A stretch of DNA of 64,000 nt. Source: Mycosynbacter sp964593465. Lineage in GTDB: Bacteria > Patescibacteriota > Saccharimonadia > Saccharimonadales > Saccharimonadaceae. The first letter of the stretch is position 1. Every line of letters begins with the position of its first letter. The notes beneath the pieces were generated by a model, which was not told the DNA's origin, made no database searches, and saw only the letters and a program-made list of their open reading frames with translations. Of the stretch, positions 36,036 through 44,883 are shown in pieces. Made by a program: the position numbers and the translations under genes. The stretch lies in NCBI GenBank assembly GCA_964593465.1, contig CAZQJY010000003.1, positions 59,802 to 123,801 on the forward strand, read 5' to 3'.

Positions 36036-36713
36036 TCATCTCCTGGTTGTGATGGTTTCGATACATGCCGACAGCTCAAGCATGTAAGGTTCGGCCTCCT
36101 CGTATGATAAATCCTCTGCGTGTTCAAACGTCTCGCTGCTTGGTAGCAGTTGTGAGTCTTCGTCGTGCATCCACCATCCTCGAACTCGAGGAGGCTTTGT
36201 CACTTCGACACACGTCAGAACCTTGACTGTCGTTAATGTCCCAGACGTGCCGCCCAGGATATTAACCACCGCGCACTCATAGCGTGGAGCGAGATCGCGG
36301 ACATACAGTTCGTACTCATCTCTTCGCCACACCTTGCAACCGTCGACAACATCATCTGGCTTGATGTAAGTCACCAGCTCGTGCAGCACTGCAGCGGCAT
36401 CAAACACTGCGCTGGAGTGCTCAGCTTTCCTAAAACTGGCGGCGGCATACTGCTCGACAACCTCGCGCGGCAACTGAAACGCCACTGATCCAGTGCAGTA
36501 GCACAGCATGTCCCACACAGACAGGCCATACCTCTCCGCATAACGTTTGACACGATATGCCAGTACAGCATAAACCAGCAGCGCAATCGCCACCCAAAAA
36601 ATCCATTCGTCACCATAGATAAGCAGCAGAATCAACGCCGCTGTTGTCAGATATGTTATCCGCCAGCGCCGTGGCCCCGATACTCCTTGCCATACCTTCT
36701 CAAAAAAGTTCAT
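36036..36713 (-). CDS. Membrane hypothetical protein
   Basis: 225 residues from ATG 36713, 7 nt after AAGGAG; a GTG two codons upstream is too close to the ribosome site. Two adjacent membrane helices (residues ~18-50: ITYLTTAALILLLIYG and WIFWVAIALLVYAVLAY) precede a ~170-residue cytosolic or exterior domain. Family not recognised. Own terminator. Confidence 0.65.
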   Translation of the reverse strand: MNFFEKVWQGVSGPRRWRITYLTTAALILLLIYGDEWIFWVAIALLVYAVLAYRVKRYAERYGLSVWDMLCYCTGSVAFQLPREVVEQYAAASFRKAEHSSAVFDAAAVLHELVTYIKPDDVVDGCKVWRRDEYELYVRDLAPRYECAVVNILGGTSGTLTTVKVLTCVEVTKPPRVRGWWMHDEDSQLLPSSETFEHAEDLSYEEAEPYMLELSACIETITTRR

Positions 36714-36862
36714 CTTCACGCTCCTTCATCTAGTCGAAAGGAGAAGAACAATATATATAATACAACATTTTATATCCTATCTCAACGAATATTCGCATCT
36801 AGATACAATAAAAAGCTGTTATGGTTTTGATTATGCGTTCACCATGATACTCTATTTTTACT

Positions 36863-37513
36863 ATGAATGAACATGAGCGCACCCCTGATGACAGTATGTC
36901 TTCTCATGAAATTGAGATTCAGCAAAATATCTATGACGGCGAAGGCTCGGAAGGCATCGAATCAATTGAGATGTTTCTCGCAGCAAAAAAATCTCTCCAC
37001 GCACAAATCGAAGATATGATGCAGGGAGAGGGTGAGTCGGCAAAAGCGGTCGAGACATACCTCAATGACTTGCTTACTGGGTCAGCTCAGGGATTTGCAC
37101 ATACTATTCAGTCAGCCGAAACCACCCTAGGAGATAGACTCCATCTCGGCGCGCAACTCCTACTACAATCTCTTCTGGAAATCAAAGAGCTCTCCGACAA
37201 ATACGACTGCGGTATTTCGGTTGACACCAGCCCAGAAGCAACAGACGAAATCATAGAGATATTTGAACAAGAGCTGACAGAAACTACCGATGGCAGAGAG
37301 GAGTTCGAAGCATTCGAGCAGACTTTTGGCTCCCTTCATGCACACCTTATTGACATTATGATAAACCATGCACCCAGCAACAAAAACGACCAACGCAGAT
37401 ACAAACACATGGAGTTTAAGGCAAAAACACTCGGTGCCGCAAAAGAAACGGTAAAAATCGCACTCGGCGCAGGCATGGCCGTGTTGGCAATTCGGTTTTT
37501 CGACAAGAAATAG
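36863..37513 (+). CDS. Hypothetical protein, helical, possible C-terminal membrane segment
   Basis: 216 residues, strongly acidic and helical, with a weakly hydrophobic C-terminus (VKIALGAGMAVLAIRFF). Family not recognised. TACTCT just upstream places the likely transcript start at the ATG. A bidirectional terminator follows. Confidence 0.6.
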   Translation: MNEHERTPDDSMSSHEIEIQQNIYDGEGSEGIESIEMFLAAKKSLHAQIEDMMQGEGESAKAVETYLNDLLTGSAQGFAHTIQSAETTLGDRLHLGAQLLLQSLLEIKELSDKYDCGISVDTSPEATDEIIEIFEQELTETTDGREEFEAFEQTFGSLHAHLIDIMINHAPSNKNDQRRYKHMEFKAKTLGAAKETVKIALGAGMAVLAIRFFDKK

Positions 37514-37540
37514 CTCCCAAGAACCATATCAGTAAACCAA

Positions 37541-37569
37541 AAGAGCTGGGTAGGTGACCAGCTCTTTTT
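37541..37569. terminator. Bidirectional terminator between convergent genes
   Basis: AAGAGCTGG / CCAGCTCTT perfect 9-bp stem with T-runs on both strands. It serves the 36863 gene on the plus strand and the 18-codon gene on the minus strand. Confidence 0.85.
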
Positions 37570-37576
37570 ATAGATA

Positions 37577-37633
37577 TTATTTCTGTTTCTTTGGTTTTTT
37601 GACTGCTTTTCGTTTGTTTTGACCCTTGGCCAT
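37577..37633 (-). CDS. Tiny basic protein, 18 residues
   Basis: The minus strand encodes MAKGQNKRKAVKKPKKQK followed by TAA, eight nt before a perfect terminator. An AAAGGA ribosome site lies 9 nt upstream of the ATG. Ten of 18 residues are Lys or Arg. Short basic proteins beginning M-x-KGQ with a KKPKK core occur in other bacteria, from memory, with unknown function. Nucleic-acid or ribosome contact is a guess. Too short for usual gene finders but the gene signals are complete. Confidence 0.55.
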   Translation of the reverse strand: MAKGQNKRKAVKKPKKQK

Positions 37634-37747
37634 AGACAACCATCCTTTCGTCTTATGATTTTTGCGACTACTGCTTTGGATGAATGCTAGTTTTTCATAG
37701 TTGTTTGATAATCTCCTTTGCCTGTGCTTTTAGTATAAAATAGTACC

Positions 37748-37828
37748 ATGCAAGAAACAATTCTCAGACGAGACGTCCTCGAAGAATTCTACGCGCAGGT
37801 CATACTGTGGCTACGATTGTCCACTTAG
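37748..37828 (+). CDS. Possible 26-codon ORF or gene remnant at the island edge
   Basis: ATG 37748 follows a TATAAA-like box by a few nt and is open for 26 codons (MQETILRRDVLEEFYAQV then ILWLRLST). No family can be assigned. It may be the remnant of a truncated gene left of the defence island. Confidence 0.25.
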   Translation: MQETILRRDVLEEFYAQVILWLRLST

Positions 37829-37881
37829 ACAGCTCACTTAGATGCTATGCAAACAGAGGTGATATGGTATAATTGTCGGTA

Positions 37882-40725
37882 ATGATCTCCTCTGACTACC
37901 AAGCAAAATTTGTAGTCCACGAGCTAGAGCGTGTGTATGCAAATGACGACGTCGCCAAACTCTCGGGTCTTATGTTTGATGCCCAGATAACTCCTGCGCC
38001 TCACCAGATTGATGCAGCTCTTTTTGCACTTGATTCGCCAAATACAAAGGGCATCATCATGGCAGATGAGGTAGGTCTTGGAAAAACCATCGAAGCAGGC
38101 ATTGTCATCATGCAGTACTGGGCGGAGCGCAAGCGTAAAATCCTCATTGTCTCACCCTCAAGTCTTCGACAACAATGGGCACAGGAGCTACAAGAAAAGT
38201 TCAACCTCTACGCCAATATCATCGACTCAAAATCTATCAAAAACAAGCCCGTTACCAAAGACGGCATATACATCTGCTCGTACGAATTTGCCAATCGCAA
38301 TGTCGAAAAACTGGCTACTGGCTGGGACTTGCTGGTGCTAGATGAAGCGCACAAGCTCCGCAATTTTTACAAAAACAAAAAGGGTGTGGCTGGCGCAATC
38401 TCTGACATCGCCATAGGTGCGAGCAAGTCGCTACTACTCACAGCAACACCACTTCAGAACAACCTCCAAGAACTCTACGGCCTTGTCGAAGTAGTTGACC
38501 CGAAATATTTTCACTCGTTGGACGTATTCAAGGAACGCTACATCAAGTCCAACCACCCCTACGCACTCGAAGACCTCCGCGCTCGTATGAGCAAAATTGC
38601 CAAGCGTACGCTGCGCAAGGAAGCAACAAAATATATCAAATATACCGACCGCATCGCCCGTACCGTTACATTCAACCCGAGTGGCGATGAAAAGAAGCTC
38701 TACGAACTGGTTGACGATTATCTACACCGTGAAAAGCTGTATGCCTTCGCCTCATCGCAGCGCCACCTCGCCGCACTCATCATGCGCAAACGCCTTGGCT
38801 CGTCGTCGTTTGCTGTTGCCAGCACGCTGCGCCGCATTATTGCTCGTATGGAGGACGAATACGCCCACGGCAAGGTACGTGACAACCGCGGTGGCCTAGT
38901 AGAATTCGATGATCTCACCGACGAAGAGATTGAGTACTATGAGACAAGCGGTGAAATTGATAATGTCTCACTTGAATCTGCCAAAGAGCGAGCTGAGTTT
39001 CGCGCCGAAATCGACGAACTCATAGGCTACGCCGAGCTTGCCGAGTCAATTACCAGCAACGTCAAGGCCGAGCATCTGGTTGAGGCAATCAACCTCGGGT
39101 TCAAAACTCTCGAGTCGAAAGCCGCCAAAAAAGCAATCATCTTTACAGAATCCACCCTCACGCAAGAATACATTGCTAGGGTACTCGAAGAGCAAGGCTT
39201 CGCAGGCAAGTATCTCCTCTTCAACGGCAACAACAAATCACCCCAGCAAACCAAGATATATAACGAGTGGAAAGCCAAAAATCAAGATACCGACCTCATC
39301 ACCAGCATCGAATCCGCCGACCGCCGCAAAGCCCTGATAGACAAGTTCAAAGAAGACGATATCCAAATCATGATTGCCACCGAGGCCGCCAGCGAGGGTA
39401 TTAACCTTCAGTTTTGTTCAATGCTCATCAACTACGACCTGCCGTGGAACCCGCAGCGTGTCGAGCAGCGTATCGGCCGTGTGCACCGCATGGGGCAGAA
39501 GTATGATGTCGTGGTTGTCAACTTTAGCAACGAAGGCAACACTGCCGAGCAGCGTATTCTTGATCTGCTGGCAAACAAGTTTAACCTCTTCAAGAGTACC
39601 TTTGGTGCCAGCAACGACGTACTCGGTGCTATCGAGAGTGGCATTGACTTCGAGCGTCAAATTAGTGACATCTTGAACACATGCCGTACTGATGACGAAA
39701 TCAGCCAGCGTTTCAAGGAGCTGCAAGAAAAGTTCAAGGATGAAATTACTACTGAGCACCAAGCGGCACGAGCGCGCATTTTTGACGGGCTTGACCCGCA
39801 TGTCCAAGATCGTTTCCGTCGCTACAGTGAGCAAGCTACCGAAGCCTTTAATAGCTTTGAACGTATGTTCATGGGGCTGACCCGCTACGCGCTGCGAGAC
39901 TGGGCCGAATTTGAAGACGAACACGTATTTGCATTAAAAAACTCCCCGGCAAAAGACGTTGAAGCCGGTCTCTACTTCTACAAAACCGACCGCGTACCAC
40001 ACGCTCGTCAGTACAAATACGCTGGCGAGCTGGCGGAATACATCCGCACCAGCGCCAAGCACGCCGATACGCCGCCAGCCCAGCTGACGTTTAGTATTGC
40101 CAAGTCCGACCGCGTGGCCAGTGAAGTTAAAAAGCTTGCTGGCACCAGCGGTACCATGGTCGTACAGCAAGTGACATTCCCCATGAAGGCTGGTAGCGCC
40201 GACATGAGCGAGAGCTACATCATAGCAGCAGGTGAGACGACCAACGGTCAGACGCTCGATACCGAACTGTGTCGCAATATTTTAGAGCTTACCGTCACCG
40301 ACATCAAGGAGCAAGTGGTGGATATAGCAGAAAGTCTGACCTCCTACCTCCAGCAACAAATAAACGAACGCCACGCCGAAGTAAAAGGTCGCAATACTGA
40401 AACCTATCTGGACAAAAAAGACCTTCTCGAGCGCCAATATAAAGACAAGTTGGTCGAATACGAGATGAAAGTCGACAAACTAGAGGGGAAAATCCGCGAC
40501 AAGCAAAAACAAGAGCGACAGGCCACCGACGCTAGCGAACGCCTAAAAATCGCTAGCGAAGTGCAAGTCCTGCGCAAAAAAGTCCGCTCCCTCAATCGTG
40601 AGAAGTACGATCTCGAGGATAGTATGGATGATGAAATTACTGAGAAGATTGAATTGGCGCAGCAGGCGGCAAGTGGCGAGGCCACCACGGAACGACTGTT
40701 CGATATAGTCTTCGAAGTAGTCTAG
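37882..40725 (+). CDS. SNF2-type DEAD/DEAH helicase of the restriction island
   Basis: 947 residues from ATG 37882 (TATAAT at 37868-37873; the in-frame TTG at 37873 overlaps the -10 box). The ATPase core has ADEVGLGKTIEAG near residues 58-70, LDEAHKLRN near 153, LLLTATPLQNNLQELYGL, and in the second RecA fold ATEAASEGINLQF with QRIGRVHRMGQ. The C-terminal third is charged coiled coil (residues ~800-925). Family knowledge: such SNF2 proteins accompany type III Mod/Res genes and DISARM-like loci as translocases. First gene of the island. Confidence 0.88.
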   Translation: MISSDYQAKFVVHELERVYANDDVAKLSGLMFDAQITPAPHQIDAALFALDSPNTKGIIMADEVGLGKTIEAGIVIMQYWAERKRKILIVSPSSLRQQWAQELQEKFNLYANIIDSKSIKNKPVTKDGIYICSYEFANRNVEKLATGWDLLVLDEAHKLRNFYKNKKGVAGAISDIAIGASKSLLLTATPLQNNLQELYGLVEVVDPKYFHSLDVFKERYIKSNHPYALEDLRARMSKIAKRTLRKEATKYIKYTDRIARTVTFNPSGDEKKLYELVDDYLHREKLYAFASSQRHLAALIMRKRLGSSSFAVASTLRRIIARMEDEYAHGKVRDNRGGLVEFDDLTDEEIEYYETSGEIDNVSLESAKERAEFRAEIDELIGYAELAESITSNVKAEHLVEAINLGFKTLESKAAKKAIIFTESTLTQEYIARVLEEQGFAGKYLLFNGNNKSPQQTKIYNEWKAKNQDTDLITSIESADRRKALIDKFKEDDIQIMIATEAASEGINLQFCSMLINYDLPWNPQRVEQRIGRVHRMGQKYDVVVVNFSNEGNTAEQRILDLLANKFNLFKSTFGASNDVLGAIESGIDFERQISDILNTCRTDDEISQRFKELQEKFKDEITTEHQAARARIFDGLDPHVQDRFRRYSEQATEAFNSFERMFMGLTRYALRDWAEFEDEHVFALKNSPAKDVEAGLYFYKTDRVPHARQYKYAGELAEYIRTSAKHADTPPAQLTFSIAKSDRVASEVKKLAGTSGTMVVQQVTFPMKAGSADMSESYIIAAGETTNGQTLDTELCRNILELTVTDIKEQVVDIAESLTSYLQQQINERHAEVKGRNTETYLDKKDLLERQYKDKLVEYEMKVDKLEGKIRDKQKQERQATDASERLKIASEVQVLRKKVRSLNREKYDLEDSMDDEITEKIELAQQAASGEATTERLFDIVFEVV

Positions 40726-40820
40726 TCCCATACCATCTCGCTTGTGCTTTTATTAAAATAATGCTATTGCTATACTTAGAAGTAAATCGTTAAACAACCA
40801 CAAACAGGAGGGTGGCAAAC

Positions 40821-41732
40821 ATGACGGCCGAGCGCAAAATACTATTTTTCAAGCTTAGAGTAAAAGACGACGAAATAGAGTCGCAGGCACGCTCTTTTGA
40901 AGACACGTGCACTGAGATTATGAAACTGTCGACCGATCTTCGGAACTACATCATTCCGCAGGCGGGACCTGAAGAGTATATTCGTCTGATGAGTTTTGAA
41001 AAACGAGGCAGCTGCTACCAAGGACACTTCGCAAGGTATCGCTCTGGTAATATTGTCACAGGTCGCGACGGCACGGATGAGGCAGAAGACTATACGCTAG
41101 AGGATGGTCGCAAACCGCTGGAAATAACGCACTTCATATACATCCCCGATCAACACATCTTGGCCGTGGAATATAATCACCATGGCCCAAAGTATTCGCA
41201 CTTCATTACATACATTAACGTCCTACAAAATAAGGCGCGGTTAGATCTAATTTACTACATCGCCGATACGATATATCACCCAGATGCGCTCGAAATCATT
41301 CGCGACGCCAAAGAGATAAAAATGTTCGAGCTTACGACAGCACGTGCACACATCCCAGCCGGAAAAGGCCTGGCGTGGGTCAAAAGTGCATTCGCAACTC
41401 TCGCGACCATTGGAAAATCAGGCAAGCTCATCGTGTCGATGCGAGCCGACCGTGGCCAAAGCATCATGAGTGGCGCCGAACTCGCATCACTACTTACGGA
41501 CGACGACGGCAAACAGGCCGAGCTTGACGCAGCGCGAGCGCGTGTCGTTATGGAAGATGGACTAGCCCCGCAAATCGTCAACCTACTACAAAACAAGATT
41601 GATTCAAAGATCCCTATTCCGAATGGCGAAGTGGTGTCAAGCTCTGAAACGATCTTTGATAACATTTGGAAGGTGTACTCTGAAAACACTAAGATACTAC
41701 TGAAAGCCTCGCATGAGAAGTATGACGATTAA
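40821..41732 (+). CDS. Uncharacterised island protein paired with a 4-TM protein
   Basis: 303 residues from ATG 40821, with AGGAGGG upstream; GTG 40812 overlaps that site. Soluble alpha/beta protein with no motif I can name confidently. The central THFIYIPDQHILAVEYNHHG and the C-terminal helix bundle recall DUF4868/KwaB-like or similar defence proteins only in size and context. It has its own TATACT upstream and overlaps a four-helix membrane protein by 20 nt. A soluble ~300-residue protein plus a 4-TM partner is the Kiwa layout, but gene order is reversed and homology is unproven. Confidence 0.65.
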   Translation: MTAERKILFFKLRVKDDEIESQARSFEDTCTEIMKLSTDLRNYIIPQAGPEEYIRLMSFEKRGSCYQGHFARYRSGNIVTGRDGTDEAEDYTLEDGRKPLEITHFIYIPDQHILAVEYNHHGPKYSHFITYINVLQNKARLDLIYYIADTIYHPDALEIIRDAKEIKMFELTTARAHIPAGKGLAWVKSAFATLATIGKSGKLIVSMRADRGQSIMSGAELASLLTDDDGKQAELDAARARVVMEDGLAPQIVNLLQNKIDSKIPIPNGEVVSSSETIFDNIWKVYSENTKILLKASHEKYDD

Positions 41733-42114
41733 AGTTATTTTGTGTATTGCGTTATTCTGGTTTGCCGCGCTGGGTACATTCATGGTGCTCAATAATTTTG
41801 TGCATGACATCGCAAGCACAGCACCAGACGCACTCCACTTCATAGGATTCGTCGCACTCATACCTATGATCAGCAGTGTTGGTGGCAAGCTGGCAATTCG
41901 CAAAACAGCGTATATAAAGAAGAAGCCATTCTTTAAGCCGCTTGTTATATCGAGCTTCATCATCTCGTACCTCTCACTCATTCCGTGGGTGCTTTCATTC
42001 TTTGTGGCCGAGAACACAATTCTTGTATATATGGACTGGGCAATCGTACTCACCACCACGGCGTTATCTTTTATACTATTCAGCTTTCTGCTTGCGATCT
42101 ACGTGAACGAATAA
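41713..42114 (+). CDS. Four-helix membrane protein of the island
   Basis: 133 residues consisting of four hydrophobic helices (residues ~6-26, 40-56, 77-99, 105-128) and short basic loops. The first 20 nt overlap the preceding gene, so the pair is translationally coupled. No enzyme motif. In defence modules such small membrane proteins often act as effectors or anchors; here that is inference from context. Confidence 0.62.
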   Translation: MRSMTIKVILCIALFWFAALGTFMVLNNFVHDIASTAPDALHFIGFVALIPMISSVGGKLAIRKTAYIKKKPFFKPLVISSFIISYLSLIPWVLSFFVAENTILVYMDWAIVLTTTALSFILFSFLLAIYVNE

Positions 42115-42166
42115 TCTGCTATAATATCAACAGATACACTACAGAGGGGAATAAGGTAGGCTGAAA

Positions 42167-44128
42167 ATGGACGAACACGATACGGATATTCATGAGATAG
42201 GCGGCACATCACCAGAGTTTCGCACGCAGCTAGCAAAGCAGCTGGAGGATCTGGTGCCAGAGGCGATTGCCGATGGCAAGGTGGATGTAGCGAAGCTCAA
42301 AGAACTGCTACAGGAAGACGCTGGCGATACGAACGAGCGGTTTGGGCTTTTCTGGCCGGGCAAAAAGCGTGCCATGCGTGCGGCGCAGGACAGCACGACT
42401 GCGACACTGAAACCTACCAAGGAGCTCAGCAAAGACTGGGACACCACACAGAATATCTTTATCGAGGGCGACAACCTCGAGGTACTGAAGGTGTTGCAAA
42501 AGCAATACCACAACGCCATCAAAATGATTTACATCGACCCGCCGTATAACACCGGAAAAGACTTTGTCTATCCGGACAATTTTCAGGAAGGCCTGCAAAA
42601 CTACCTTGAGTTTAGCAAGCAAGTCGACGAGGGTAATAAGAAGGTGAGTACCAACACCGAAACCGCCGGTCGCTACCACAGCAACTGGCTGAACATGATG
42701 TACCCGCGCCTCAAACTGGCACGGAATTTGCTGACGGATGATGGGGTGATTTTTATTTCGATTGATGATGCCGAACAGGCAAACCTTAAACGAGTGTGTG
42801 ACGAGATTCTTGTAGAAAGTAACTTTATCGGAACATTTATTCGCCGAACCATAAACTCAGGCAAGCAAGACTCTACAACCGTAGCTGACTATCACGAATA
42901 TCTCCTTGTTTACGCTCGAGATATCAATTCAGTTCATCTCAATCGACGGGTTAAAAGTGAAGATGAGCGCAAAAAATTATACCCTCTCGAAGACGGGCAT
43001 TTGGAGAGCCGTGGACGATACTATATCTCGCAACTCGATAAAGGAAGTATCCAATATTCTGACGGCCTGAACTACCCAATAACAACACCTGATGGTGATG
43101 AGGCGTGGCCTGGCAAAGGCTTTGATGATAAGAGTCGTGTATTTCGCTGGTCAAAAGAAAAAGTTCAATGGGGGATTGAGAACGACTATATTGTTTTCAA
43201 GAAAATGTCATCTGGCTGGAAGGTTTACGCTAAATCGTACGAGTTCAGAGACAACAGCGATAATGTTATCGAGCCCTCAAATCCCTACACGACTTTGGAC
43301 TTCATTTCAAAAGAGTATTCCAATTTCAATGCGACCCCAAATTTAGCGAAGCTTTTCCAAGGTAAAAACTACTTCGATTTTCCAAAACCAGTACCTTATT
43401 TGAAAGACCTTATATCATATGCTTCTCATAAGGATTCTATCATCTTGGATTTCTTCTCAGGCTCCAGTACAACTGCCCATGCTGTCATGCAACTCAACGC
43501 CGAAGACAGTGGCAATCGCAAGCACATTCAGGTGCAATTACCCGAACCAACCGACGAAAAGAGTGAAGCCTACAAAGCTGGCTATCGCAAAATCAGCGAC
43601 ATCGCTCGCGAACGTATCAACCGTGCCGGCGAAAAGATCAAGACAGACTTTGCCGACAAACTCTCCGAACGCGACACGCCACTCGACATCGGCTACCGCA
43701 CCTACCAGCTGAGTGACACCAACTTCCGCAAATGGCAAAGCAGTGCCACCAACGACCTGGGCGAACTACAACTCCGCCTCGATGCCATGCGCGAAAGCGC
43801 CGACGACAACGCCAGCGAAGAAGACCTACTGGTAGAAGTAATGCTAAAAATGGGCTTGCCACTCACCAGCCGCACTTCCAGCCGCGAAGTTGCCGGGCTG
43901 ACTGTCCATCAAGTGGTGCCAGAGGACGAAGAGCACGCCGACGTGCAGCCAGTATTCTGCCTGAACGAACACGTCAAACCAACCCTCGAGCAACTCCGCG
44001 CCATCGTCACCGAGCTCACCCCAAGCAAATTTGTCATCCTCGACGATGCATTTCAAGGCGACAACGAACTAAAAACCAACCTCGTGCAGACATGTAAGAG
44101 CTACGATGTAGAGTTGTGGACGGTGTAA
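42167..44128 (+). CDS. mod: Type III restriction-modification DNA methyltransferase (Mod)
   Basis: 653 residues. Motif IV DPPYNTG near residue 124 precedes motif I FFSGSSTT near 429, the order of beta-class N6-adenine methyltransferases such as M.EcoP15I. The target-recognition region lies between them (about residues 215-425) and is visibly more AT-rich than both flanks. A TATAAT before the gene and AGAGGGG give independent expression. It should methylate one strand of a short asymmetric site and guide the Res subunit. Res is not directly adjacent: two genes lie between. Confidence 0.92.
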   Translation: MDEHDTDIHEIGGTSPEFRTQLAKQLEDLVPEAIADGKVDVAKLKELLQEDAGDTNERFGLFWPGKKRAMRAAQDSTTATLKPTKELSKDWDTTQNIFIEGDNLEVLKVLQKQYHNAIKMIYIDPPYNTGKDFVYPDNFQEGLQNYLEFSKQVDEGNKKVSTNTETAGRYHSNWLNMMYPRLKLARNLLTDDGVIFISIDDAEQANLKRVCDEILVESNFIGTFIRRTINSGKQDSTTVADYHEYLLVYARDINSVHLNRRVKSEDERKKLYPLEDGHLESRGRYYISQLDKGSIQYSDGLNYPITTPDGDEAWPGKGFDDKSRVFRWSKEKVQWGIENDYIVFKKMSSGWKVYAKSYEFRDNSDNVIEPSNPYTTLDFISKEYSNFNATPNLAKLFQGKNYFDFPKPVPYLKDLISYASHKDSIILDFFSGSSTTAHAVMQLNAEDSGNRKHIQVQLPEPTDEKSEAYKAGYRKISDIARERINRAGEKIKTDFADKLSERDTPLDIGYRTYQLSDTNFRKWQSSATNDLGELQLRLDAMRESADDNASEEDLLVEVMLKMGLPLTSRTSSREVAGLTVHQVVPEDEEHADVQPVFCLNEHVKPTLEQLRAIVTELTPSKFVILDDAFQGDNELKTNLVQTCKSYDVELWTV

Positions 44129-44883
44129 TGGATTGGTGGAGACTTATCATCGATATCGCTCAAGTACTCACCGGAGTTGCCGCGGTTACTGCAATATTCC
44201 TAACTCGACGCGGGTGGAAAGAGGCAGCGAAAACGGCCAATGAACAAGCTCTACAGGAGTCTGTCATGGCGACAAATTACGATATCTACAAGGATATTCT
44301 TGCTCAGGTTAATACCATTATGAGCAAGAACTCGCAGTATACGACCAACTTGAACTCGCATGTAGACTCTACTGCGCTACTACTCAATGAATGGCACGGT
44401 CTCGGAGCGTTCGAAACTTTTGCGGATCCCGAGCGCAAGCTTGAGCTTGCAGGCAGCTGGAGCGAGTCTTCGCGCAAAATTGTTAGCGATGCCTATGACC
44501 TTCAGTTGAACGCACTAAACCTTACAAGAATGCTCGATATGAGCGGTGCGGATTTTGGGAGTGACTCTAAGGTGTACAATGCGCTCTGGCTTGTTTACGG
44601 TGATCTGAATGACGCGATAGTAAAAGTACAGAATAAATGGACCAACCTTGAACTAGAGAACATTAGCGTCAAACAATATGATTGGCTCAAGAACGATACG
44701 CAGGCAGTAATAAAAGAGGCTCAGGAGTTCGGCTCTTGCGTAGATGATATTCTTAAGCACGTCTACAATAAGCTGGTAGCGCAACCTATGCGAAAAACCC
44801 CAAAGGCTGTTGACATGAGTGAAAAGCGTCGCATTGTAACGATTGATGGACTACGCGATAATCGTGTGGAGAATGCGTCATGA
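44128..44883 (+). CDS. Island protein with N-terminal membrane helix
   Basis: 251 residues from ATG 44128, which overlaps the Mod stop as TAATG. An upstream GTG (44116) is less likely. An N-terminal amphipathic/membrane helix (IIDIAQVLTGVAAVTAIFL) leads into a long helical region. Family not recognised; similar single-helix plus coiled-coil proteins occur among defence genes. Coupled to Mod and, by ATGA overlap, to the next gene. Confidence 0.65.
   Translation: MDWWRLIIDIAQVLTGVAAVTAIFLTRRGWKEAAKTANEQALQESVMATNYDIYKDILAQVNTIMSKNSQYTTNLNSHVDSTALLLNEWHGLGAFETFADPERKLELAGSWSESSRKIVSDAYDLQLNALNLTRMLDMSGADFGSDSKVYNALWLVYGDLNDAIVKVQNKWTNLELENISVKQYDWLKNDTQAVIKEAQEFGSCVDDILKHVYNKLVAQPMRKTPKAVDMSEKRRIVTIDGLRDNRVENAS

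Noticed and set aside
30637..40725. Zorya-like system (OmpA-like protein, membrane protein, SNF2 helicase)
   Set aside because: The OmpA-like operon is on the opposite strand, separated by five unrelated genes, and its membrane protein lacks a recognisable MotA core.
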